DNA from: Algoriphagus faecimaris
GTDB taxonomy: Bacteria > Bacteroidota > Bacteroidia > Cytophagales > Cyclobacteriaceae
Assembly (NCBI RefSeq): GCF_900101705.1
Contig: NZ_FNAC01000019.1
Coordinates: 17,019-81,018, forward strand
Reading direction: 5' to 3'
Length of the DNA: 64,000 bases
Positions 52,652 to 59,769 of this stretch are shown piece by piece (position 1 is the first letter of the stretch; each line of letters starts with the position of its first letter). A program made the translations under genes and the position numbers. The notes under the pieces were generated by a model that saw only the letters and a list, made by a program, of their open reading frames with translations, ran no database searches and was not told the origin of the DNA.

Positions 52652-55600
52652 TTATACTTTTTGTACCAAAACGGCAAGTTCGAAATCATCCATATCCAAG
52701 ACTTGATTTTCCTTATCGAGCACTTTTAGCTCAAGGGTGAGCGCTTGAGTCTCGGATTGGATATAGCTACCAAATGCTGATACGGCTGCATCGACCAAAG
52801 GATTTCCTTCAGCGATAGCAATCGAGATTTTATCCTGTACTTCGAGTCCCATGTCTTTTCTCAGGTTTTGAATTCGATTGACTAGGTCTCTGGCAATTCC
52901 TTCCTGTCTAAGCTCATCTGTCAGGGTCACGTCTAGGGCCACAGTCACACCCGCGTCCGAGGCCACTGACCAGCCCGGAATATCCTGTGAAGAGATCAAT
53001 ACTTCGTCTAAAAGGATTACGACTGCTTCTCCCTCTACATCGATACTAAAGTTTCCTTCTCGCTCGATTTGGTTGATTTCCTCTTGTCTCCAGGCTTTAA
53101 TCGCTGCTGCGACAAAACGCATTTTAGGTCCGTATTTTTTTCCTAAGACTGGCAAGTTGGGCTTCACTTCTTTGACCAAAATACCCGAAGCATCGTCGAT
53201 GTATTCGACTGCCTTGATATTGACTTCGGATTTGATTAATTCTTCCACATGTTCGATTTGAGCCTGTATCTTTTTGCTCAAAACAGGAATTAGAATTCGC
53301 TGTAGCGGCTGACGAACTTTCAGCTTTTCTTTCTTGCGTAGGGAATGCACCAAGGAGGAAATCGTCTGGGCCAAATCCATACTAGCTTCCAGGTCTTTAT
53401 TGATCAGGGATTGATCGGCAGCCGACCAATCAGTCAAATGCACTGATGCTTTGGCATCCTCATTAGCTTCAGTCAGATTTTTATACAGCCAATCTGCATA
53501 GAAAGGAGCAAAGAAAGACATCAATTGAGTCAAGCTGAGCAAGCATTCATACAAGGTTTCATAAGCCGCTTGCTTATCCGCATTCATGTCTCCTCTCCAA
53601 AATCGCTTTCTCGCCAATCGCACGTACCAGTTGGAAAGCTGATCCACGGTGAAGTTCATGATCGCTCGGGTCGCTCTCGTGGCATCGTAATTGTCCATGG
53701 CTTCCTCCACCTCAGCGATGAGGGATTGGAGCTTAGAGATGATCCATTGATCCAGTTCGGCTCGATTTTGTACCGCAATCGCCTTGGACTTGTCATAGAC
53801 GAAGGCATCCAAATTGGCGTATAGCGCGAAGAAATTATAAGTATTTTGAAGGGTTCCAAAGAAACGACGCTGTACTTCCGTGACTCCGTCCAAGTTGAAT
53901 TTCAAGTTGTCCCAAGGATTGGCATTGCTCAGCATGTACCAGCGCAAAGCATCCGGTCCGTATTCTTTCAGTGTTTTGAAGGGATCCACGGCATTGCCCA
54001 ATCGCTTGGACATTTTGTTGCCGTTTTTGTCCAAAACCAGCCCGTTGGCAATCACATTTTTGAAGGCCACAGAGTCAAACAACATCACCGCAATGGCATG
54101 TAGCGTAAAGAACCAGCCTCGCGTTTGGTCCACTCCTTCGGCAATGTAATCTGCCGGATAATTGGCTTTGAAAATATCTTCGTTTTCAAATGGAAAATGC
54201 CACTGTGCATAAGGCATGGCTCCCGAATCAAACCAAACATCAATCAAATCCGGTTCTCGGAGCATTTTCTCTCCTTTTTCCGAAACCAAGATCACATCAT
54301 CCACATAGGGACGGTGTAGGTCCAGTTCTTTGCCTTCGTAGGGAGACTTTTTCATAAAGCCGGCAGCAATAGACTTTTCTATTTCCGACTCCAGCTCTGC
54401 AATCGAACCAATACACTTCTCTTCGCTTCCGTCACTTGTTCTCCAGATGGGGAGTGGCGTACCCCAAAACCGGGAACGGCTGAGGTTCCAGTCCACCAGA
54501 TTTTCCAGCCAGTTGCCAAATCGTCCCGTTCCAGTCGCCTCAGGCTTCCAGTTGATGGTTTTGTTCAGTTCGACCAGTCGGTCCTTGAATGCGGTCGTTT
54601 TGATAAACCAGCTCTCGAGCGGATAGTACAAAATAGGTTTGTCTGTACGCCAGCAGTGTGGGTAGTTGTGCTCGTACTTTTCGACCTTGAAGGCCTTATT
54701 TTCATTCTTGAGAATGATGGAAATGATGATGTCCGTGTTTTTAAAATCAGCAGCACCCTCATCATCATTGGTATAGTTTTTCACATAAAAATCATCTGCT
54801 CCAAATGTCTTGTGAGCGGTGATGCCATGCTCCTGCATTTTGGCGGCAAGATACTCTCCCACAACTGCCAGGAATTTTCCCTGCTTATCCACCACAGGGA
54901 TATCATTGCCCAATTCATCTTTGACAAAAACCCCGGGCACATCGTTTTGAACCAATGTTCTAAAGTCATCTGCTCCAAAGGCTTTGGCCAAATGAACGAT
55001 CCCCGTGCCGTCCTCAGTGGTCACATAATCCCCAGAAACTACCGTAAATGCAGGATGAGGAAGTCTCAATGCATCAATAGGGAATAATTGCTCGTATTCC
55101 CAACCCAGCATGTCTTTACCTTTAAACTCCTCGATCACCTTATAAGGGATGAGTTTGTCTCCTGCTTGGTAATCCTCCAGTTTCAGATCGGCGGCTTTTG
55201 GATTCAAGTAAGCACCCATTCGCGCTTTTGCCAGAATCACAGTTGCAGGCTCATGGGTGTAGGGGTTGAAGGTGTTGACCTTCACATAGTCCAAGTTTTC
55301 TCCGATAGCTAGGGCGGAATTGGAAGGCAAAGTCCAAGGCGTAGTCGTCCAAGCGAGGATGTAAGTGTTTTCCTGATTTTTCAGCTTGAACTGTGCTGTG
55401 ATCGAGGTGTCTTTGACATCCTTGTAAGTTCCCGGCTGATTGAGTTCGTGAGAACTTAGCCCCGTTCCTGCGGCAGGAGAATAAGGCTGAATGGTATAGC
55501 CTTTGTATAAAAGATCCTTGTCGTAAAGCCGCTTGAGCAAGTGCCAAAGCGTCTCGATGTACTTGCTGTCAAAAGTAATGTAGGGATCATCAAGATCCAC

Positions 55601-56026
55601 CCAATAGCCGATTTTCTCGGTCAAGTCATCCCATTCGTCTTTGAAGCGCATGACGGTTTCCCGGCACTTGCGGTTGTATTCCTCGACGGTGATTTTCTTT
55701 CCGATATCCTCCTTGGTGATGCCGAGCTCCTTTTCTACCTGCAATTCTACAGGAAGTCCATGCGTATCCCAACCTCCTTTTCGCTTCACTTGAAAACCTT
55801 TAAGGGTCTTGTATCGGCAGAAAATATCCTTGAGCGTCCGAGCCATCACGTGGTGGATACCTGGCGTGCCATTAGCTGAGGGAGGACCTTCGAAAAAGGT
55901 AAAAGTCTCAGCACCATCACGGTTGGCAACGGATTTTTCGAAGATTTTATTTTCTTTCCAATATTGAAGAACCGACTCTCCGATATGTGGAAAATCGACT
56001 TGTTTGAATTCCTGATACGTTTTCAC
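52652..56026 (-). CDS. ileS: Isoleucyl-tRNA synthetase
   Basis: 1124 residues from the GTG at 56026. This start is preferred to the in-frame ATG at 56098 because an exact -7 element overlaps that ATG and because the N-terminus then reads MKTYQEFKQVDFP, matching family starts. Class I signatures: PPSANGTPGIHH (HIGH region) and NKMSKRLGN (KMSKS). Editing CP1 domain in between; the C-terminal anticodon-binding part ends near residue 1100, with no zinc-binding tail seen. Charges tRNA-Ile. First gene of an operon with lspA, a pairing found in many bacteria. Confidence 0.96.
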   Translation of the reverse strand: MKTYQEFKQVDFPHIGESVLQYWKENKIFEKSVANRDGAETFTFFEGPPSANGTPGIHHVMARTLKDIFCRYKTLKGFQVKRKGGWDTHGLPVELQVEKELGITKEDIGKKITVEEYNRKCRETVMRFKDEWDDLTEKIGYWVDLDDPYITFDSKYIETLWHLLKRLYDKDLLYKGYTIQPYSPAAGTGLSSHELNQPGTYKDVKDTSITAQFKLKNQENTYILAWTTTPWTLPSNSALAIGENLDYVKVNTFNPYTHEPATVILAKARMGAYLNPKAADLKLEDYQAGDKLIPYKVIEEFKGKDMLGWEYEQLFPIDALRLPHPAFTVVSGDYVTTEDGTGIVHLAKAFGADDFRTLVQNDVPGVFVKDELGNDIPVVDKQGKFLAVVGEYLAAKMQEHGITAHKTFGADDFYVKNYTNDDEGAADFKNTDIIISIILKNENKAFKVEKYEHNYPHCWRTDKPILYYPLESWFIKTTAFKDRLVELNKTINWKPEATGTGRFGNWLENLVDWNLSRSRFWGTPLPIWRTSDGSEEKCIGSIAELESEIEKSIAAGFMKKSPYEGKELDLHRPYVDDVILVSEKGEKMLREPDLIDVWFDSGAMPYAQWHFPFENEDIFKANYPADYIAEGVDQTRGWFFTLHAIAVMLFDSVAFKNVIANGLVLDKNGNKMSKRLGNAVDPFKTLKEYGPDALRWYMLSNANPWDNLKFNLDGVTEVQRRFFGTLQNTYNFFALYANLDAFVYDKSKAIAVQNRAELDQWIISKLQSLIAEVEEAMDNYDATRATRAIMNFTVDQLSNWYVRLARKRFWRGDMNADKQAAYETLYECLLSLTQLMSFFAPFYADWLYKNLTEANEDAKASVHLTDWSAADQSLINKDLEASMDLAQTISSLVHSLRKKEKLKVRQPLQRILIPVLSKKIQAQIEHVEELIKSEVNIKAVEYIDDASGILVKEVKPNLPVLGKKYGPKMRFVAAAIKAWRQEEINQIEREGNFSIDVEGEAVVILLDEVLISSQDIPGWSVASDAGVTVALDVTLTDELRQEGIARDLVNRIQNLRKDMGLEVQDKISIAIAEGNPLVDAAVSAFGSYIQSETQALTLELKVLDKENQVLDMDDFELAVLVQKV

Positions 56027-56095
56027 AGTGTCCTTTTTTGAGGGATTAGGTGAAGAAAAAGGAGAAAAGCCAAGCATCCTCCTCAAAACAAGGCA

Positions 56096-56103
56096 CAAAG
56101 ATA
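56096..56103 (-). promoter_or_regulatory. -7 element of ileS
   Basis: On the minus strand TATCTTTG, an exact TAnnTTTG, 69 nt before the GTG start. The leader in between can fold by pairing TTTTGAGG (near the transcription start) with CCTCAAAA (just before the start codon), which could influence translation. Confidence 0.45.
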
Positions 56104-56344
56104 GCAGAAAAGGGCCTTTTTGACAGGCTTATTTCAAAAAATGGTGATCGACCTTAAATCCCATTTGAATCCTCGACCAGTTTAGTTTTGACTTGGAGTT
56201 AAAAAATGAATTTAAGATGATTAATTATCACAGATAAATGGAATTAATACCTTGTCCTTGAACTATACAATAGTTTGATTTTCAGCAAATAAACTTTATT
56301 TTCATATTGTGTTTACCCAGTTGACATCTTGAATAAATCCAGCT
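56104..56344. other. Divergent intergenic region, no feature seen
   Basis: AT-rich sequence between the ileS promoter and the membrane-protein gene. No coding character and no tRNA-like fold noticed. A plus-strand promoter for the next gene is expected but was not found with confidence. Confidence 0.4.
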
Positions 56345-57070
56345 TTGAATACCAAACTCTTTCCCCGCCTTCACCTTTGGCTGATTTTGCCATTTGTACT
56401 TACCCTTGCTGGATTTCATCAATACTGGATGGGATTCACTTCCATGCCCTTTTACTGGCATTTGCATGGAATCTCCGCTACGGCATGGTACCTGATTTTG
56501 ATTGCCCAGCCCTGGATTTATCAGCATAGGTCCATCCATCTTCACCGAAAAGTGGGTATGATCGGTTTGGTCTTGGCTGGATTTGTGACCGCCTCGGGAT
56601 TAAATATGGTCAAAGGAATGTTGACTAGAGAGGCTACTAGTCCGTTATTTGACTTTCGCTACAGCCTCTCCTTTTTGGATTCTCTATTTATCGGATTTTT
56701 TATGCTTTCGGTGATCTTGGCGGTGATGAATGCGAGAAATACGGCCTCTCATGCCCGATGGATGATCTCAACGGTTTTTTGGGTGCTTTCTCCGGCAATC
56801 GTGCGACTTTCTTTTGTCCCACTGCTGATGGTATTCCAGCCAGAGAGTTTCTCCGACCTGCCATTTGTCTGGTCGGATGTCTTTGTGGGCAATCAGATGC
56901 TGATTATACTGGTGCTTTTATTTTTGATTTTCAGGGATTTTCAAAAGGAAAAGAAAATCTATTCCTCCTATGTTTTGGTAACGCTCGTACAGGTTTTGGC
57001 TATTCCCATTCTCTTGTTTTTAAAAGATTCCCCTTGGTTGAGGGAATTGATGAACTCGGTGTTTTTGTGA
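56345..57070 (+). CDS. Multi-helix membrane protein of unknown function
   Basis: 241 residues with six to seven membrane helices, TTG start (the frame has no ATG before residue 29, which would remove half of the first helix). A conserved-looking pattern HLHGISATAWYLILIAQP...HRKVGMIGLVLA is seen in a wide family of bacterial and fungal membrane proteins without known function; the spaced histidines could bind heme or metal, but this is guesswork. Ends 13 bp before the stop of the convergent small secreted protein gene. Confidence 0.6.
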   Translation: MNTKLFPRLHLWLILPFVLTLAGFHQYWMGFTSMPFYWHLHGISATAWYLILIAQPWIYQHRSIHLHRKVGMIGLVLAGFVTASGLNMVKGMLTREATSPLFDFRYSLSFLDSLFIGFFMLSVILAVMNARNTASHARWMISTVFWVLSPAIVRLSFVPLLMVFQPESFSDLPFVWSDVFVGNQMLIILVLLFLIFRDFQKEKKIYSSYVLVTLVQVLAIPILLFLKDSPWLRELMNSVFL

Positions 57071-57083
57071 GTTTGCCTCTAAT

Positions 57084-57578
57084 TCAACTGATGGCCACAT
57101 AGGTTTGGTGAAGTAGGGTCCATTTCTTCCCTTCTTTTCGATAGAGTTTCAAAATTACCCCACCACTTTCCATAGACATGACATTTTCAAATACCAACCC
57201 ATAAATCTCCTCATTTTTTCCTTCCTGAATTAAGGGAAAGGACAATTGATAACCCGTTTTGGAAAGTTGGGCTTGGATCATTTTGGGTTTTACTTTTTTT
57301 GGCTTTTCGGTTTGCAGGGATTGCTCAAAAGCTCGAATCTGCTGCCCCGTAAATAAACTGTCCAGATTGAAGCTCTTGGTCGGATCTAGGATATCCCGCT
57401 CAAACGCGAGGGAAAATTCCCCATAGGTTCTAAACTTATCCTTAGGACTGTAAAACTCGGATCTGATGGATTTTATGCCATTTTCTCCTACCACTTGATT
57501 GAGTAGGGAGTATTCGAGCTCAGGCGGTTTGCTCTGAAACAAAAAAATAAAGCTTAGGACGATTAGAAAATTTTGCAT
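57084..57578 (-). CDS. Small secreted protein, array member 4
   Basis: 164 residues with an N-terminal hydrophobic signal (FLIVLSFIFLFQS). The mature part starts LEYSLLNQVV, has NLDSLF in the middle, and ends with a PLIQ...EIYGLVFEN...KEGKKWTLL pattern. The same outline (Y-x-x-L near the start, S/N-x-P-I, an aromatic VF/LIF strand, then K-x-G-x-W) is present in the three genes upstream on this strand, and the neighbour at 57704-58240 is the closest. No known domain. Possibly an inhibitor or immunity-like protein; see the array finding. Confidence 0.55.
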   Translation of the reverse strand: MQNFLIVLSFIFLFQSKPPELEYSLLNQVVGENGIKSIRSEFYSPKDKFRTYGEFSLAFERDILDPTKSFNLDSLFTGQQIRAFEQSLQTEKPKKVKPKMIQAQLSKTGYQLSFPLIQEGKNEEIYGLVFENVMSMESGGVILKLYRKEGKKWTLLHQTYVAIS

Positions 57579-57703
57579 CGAAAAGTCATTTATCTTTAGT
57601 TACTTATTCTGGTTTTACTTGCTAGAATCGATTGGAAAAATTAATCTAATAAACCAATTTGAGGAATTCAAGTAGATAGAATAAAGGTGGGGCATAATTA
57701 GCC

Positions 57704-58240
57704 TTACTCAATAGAAATCATAGTTTTATGTATTTTTTCCCAAAAACCCATTTCAATTCGTTTATATATGCAATAAATGGTTTCTCCTTCAAACGATTCA
57801 ATGATTAATGCATATATTTCCCCACGTTCGCTTCTCAGGATAATTGGATTTGTAAAATAAAAAACACTAGTATTTGCTTGGTTAAATTTTACTTTCTTAC
57901 AATTACTATCAATTTCTTTTCTTTTAATTTTATTACGGTTCTTCAAAGAAATTATACTATCTATTTTTTCTTCATAAGTATGCCCAATTAAACTATCCAA
58001 ATCAAGATTTTGGTTAATTGCAAAGAGGTCTGCATAATCTGCTTTTTTAGGATTAAAGTCTTCATATTCAGCAAAACCGTGAGATTCCCATGAAATAAAT
58101 CGATTATTTATAGTGCACCAATCTCTCTCTACTAGCAATTGACTGATCAAGGAATATTCTAAAGTTTGTGCAGTAACTTGTTGGGCAAATAATCCAAATG
58201 TCACCAAAACTAGCTTAAGTACTAGGTTGACCTTCTGCAT
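57704..58240 (-). CDS. Small secreted protein, array member 3
   Basis: 178 residues, signal peptide ending VTAQ. The mature part begins LEYSLISQLLVERD, close to the LEYSLLNQVVGENG of the next gene, has NLDLDSLIGHTYEE, and ends NPIILRSERGEIYALIIES followed by a FWEKIHKT tail. It carries three cysteines. Clear paralogue of the 57084-57578 protein and more distant relative of the two small proteins at 58.3 and 59.2 kb. Function unknown. A terminator-like hairpin separates it from the gene upstream. Confidence 0.55.
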   Translation of the reverse strand: MQKVNLVLKLVLVTFGLFAQQVTAQTLEYSLISQLLVERDWCTINNRFISWESHGFAEYEDFNPKKADYADLFAINQNLDLDSLIGHTYEEKIDSIISLKNRNKIKRKEIDSNCKKVKFNQANTSVFYFTNPIILRSERGEIYALIIESFEGETIYCIYKRIEMGFWEKIHKTMISIE

Positions 58241-58283
58241 AATTGCCCAGATTCAAGTATAATTGTTTCCATCGTTTTGGTAG

Positions 58284-58318
58284 AAAGCCATCCCTAAGTT
58301 GGGATAGCTTTTTTTTAG
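58284..58318. terminator. Terminator-like hairpin inside the small-protein array
   Basis: AAAGCCATCCC (58284-58294) pairs with GGGATAGCTTT (58301-58311) with one mismatch; a run of T follows on the plus strand and a weaker one on the minus strand, where the genes lie. Confidence 0.6.
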
Positions 58319-58327
58319 AGGCCTATC

Positions 58328-58867
58328 TTATAATTCTCCAGATAACAAAGCAAAGCATTTAAACTTCCAATGATCGTCTACTTCGAAATGGTAAATTTCA
58401 ACCGCTTTGTAAGACTTCTCCCAAATAAATAAGAAACAATAAGAGTCTATTATTATGGGTTCAGAAATATGCAAACCACTTCTTTCACTAGGTTCCTTTA
58501 GCGGTTTAAGTCTCTTGGGTGACTTCTTTCTTTCATAAGGCTTGGTAAGAAATTCTTTTTTATTGAGACCTTCTATCGCTTCTTCTAAGGAGCCTTCATT
58601 AAATATACAAGTACCGATCCCAATATCGCTTTTGAATGTCAAAAATTCATTGATCCAAATTTCTGGATTTTTTGGCTGATAATAAACCTTTTCCTGCTTA
58701 TCTGAATATTTGCCAAAGACATCATTTAAAAACTCGTATTGAGCACAAGATAATCCTTCACCATTATCAATATCCTGAGCATTTAATGATAAGGAGAAAA
58801 TAAGGGAAACTAAAATCAAAATAAACTTACATATTATGCTAATTGCATTTCTTACCCTTTGCTTCAT
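58328..58867 (-). CDS. Small secreted protein, array member 2
   Basis: 179 residues from the ATG at 58867; a TTG eight codons upstream is possible. Signal peptide to about residue 31 (IFSLSLNAQ). Pattern: AQYEFLNDVFGKYSDKQEKVYY, SDIGIGTCIFNEGSLEEAI, SEPIIIDSYCFLFIWE, WKFKCF. It is a clear paralogue of the protein at 59236-59769 (SDIGVGFCSFKESDIKLAL; SEPISIGDYSFVFS). The start overlaps the end of the orphan zincin-C fragment by 29 bp, mirroring the 26-bp overlap upstream, so the two-gene junction has been duplicated. Confidence 0.6.
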   Translation of the reverse strand: MKQRVRNAISIICKFILILVSLIFSLSLNAQDIDNGEGLSCAQYEFLNDVFGKYSDKQEKVYYQPKNPEIWINEFLTFKSDIGIGTCIFNEGSLEEAIEGLNKKEFLTKPYERKKSPKRLKPLKEPSERSGLHISEPIIIDSYCFLFIWEKSYKAVEIYHFEVDDHWKFKCFALLSGEL

Positions 58868-59189
58868 AGTTCCCGGATTTTTCTTTATCAAGTAAATTTA
58901 AAATATCGTCCCAAGAAGTGCCTGAAGGTAAATATGGCTTTGCCTCATCCATAAGCTGAGTGGGATTTTCCTTTTTTACTAGCCCTCCAAAAGCCATTTT
59001 ATAGTAGTAATCAAATGGCAAACTTCCTCCTGTTGGTCCATATTTTTTATCCCAATTGTACAAAGATACGGCCATACCTAAAATAAAATCGGCCATGGCT
59101 GCATTATGTGTAGGATTCCAATCTTCATCATATTTTTCTAGAAACCTTACCATAATTTGTGAGTTTGGTATTTTGCTCGTTTCCTGCAT
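58839..59189 (-). CDS. Orphan C-terminal fragment of the zincin lipoprotein family
   Basis: 116 residues equivalent to the last ~105 residues of the zincin-domain lipoprotein at 59744-61270: FILGMAVSLYNWDKKYGP, DYYYKMAFGGL and SGTSWDDILNLLDKEKSGNY correspond to ILGMAVSLYNWDKKYGP, DYYYKMAFGGL and SGSSWSEISKILENEATGNY. It keeps the His of the THxA region but has no HExxH and no signal peptide, so it cannot be a peptidase by itself. It may be a leftover of module duplication or an orphan cassette for recombination with the complete gene. Shares 29 bp with the following small-protein gene. Confidence 0.55.
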   Translation of the reverse strand: MQETSKIPNSQIMVRFLEKYDEDWNPTHNAAMADFILGMAVSLYNWDKKYGPTGGSLPFDYYYKMAFGGLVKKENPTQLMDEAKPYLPSGTSWDDILNLLDKEKSGNYEAKGKKCN

Positions 59190-59195
59190 AATGGT

Positions 59196-59224
59196 AAAAA
59201 GCCACCCAAAACTGGAATGGCTTT
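59196..59224 (-). terminator. Terminator-like hairpin after the first small-protein gene
   Basis: AAAGCCA (59198-59204) and TGGCTTT (59218-59224) with a 13-nt loop; on the minus strand the hairpin ends in TTTTT, between small-protein gene 1 and the orphan fragment. Confidence 0.6.
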
Positions 59225-59235
59225 GTTTTTAAAGG

Positions 59236-59769
59236 TCAATACAATTCAAATTCAAGTGGAACTCCACATTCGTAATTCCATTTTCCCAATGTGTCTTTTT
59301 TTAGAACATGAACACTTTTTTGATCTAAACTTCTACTAAAAACAAAAGAATAATCGCCTATGCTTATTGGCTCAGAAAGAAAACTAGCTTTTGATCTTTT
59401 TTTTCTCTTCGAAGTTTTAATTTTAACCGAAAGTTTTTCCCTATTGATTTCTTTTTCTTCTAAGTCAAATACCTGATTTTTTAATTCAGATAAAGCTAGT
59501 TTAATGTCCGATTCTTTGAATGAACAAAAACCGACTCCTATATCTGAGTAATTATCTTCATTCCATAACGATTGCATCCAAGATTCAAATGGTATGGTAT
59601 GATAATAAACATAAATGGTCTTTTCTTTTGCCTTTCTATAAGTACTTTCCAAGACTTTATATTGTTCCTCTGTCAACTCTGCCTTTCTTTGACCGAAGCT
59701 CTCATTTTGAAGTATTAAGAGAAAGACGAAGGATAAACATATTTTAATTACACTTCTCACCATTTGCAT
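59236..59769 (-). CDS. Small secreted protein, array member 1 (overlaps zincin gene)
   Basis: 177 residues. Signal peptide ends near LILQNESFGQ. Pattern: EEQYKVLESTYRKAKEKTIYVYY, SDIGVGFCSFKES, then a basic region (KTSKRKKRSK) and SEPISIGDYSFVFSR, ending with KWNYECG. Paralogue of the protein at 58328-58867. Its ATG lies inside the last codons of the zincin lipoprotein gene (26-bp overlap), so translation is coupled. Secretion into the same compartment as the lipoprotein would suit an inhibitor or partner of the peptidase, but this is inference. Confidence 0.6.
   Translation of the reverse strand: MQMVRSVIKICLSFVFLLILQNESFGQRKAELTEEQYKVLESTYRKAKEKTIYVYYHTIPFESWMQSLWNEDNYSDIGVGFCSFKESDIKLALSELKNQVFDLEEKEINREKLSVKIKTSKRKKRSKASFLSEPISIGDYSFVFSRSLDQKSVHVLKKDTLGKWNYECGVPLEFELY

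Noticed and set aside
54656..55087. Plus-strand open frame of 143 codons
   Set aside because: Antisense to the well conserved ileS editing domain; no recognisable protein features.
56027..56098. N-terminal extension of IleS from an upstream ATG
   Set aside because: An exact -7 promoter element overlaps the ATG and the extension has no family similarity.
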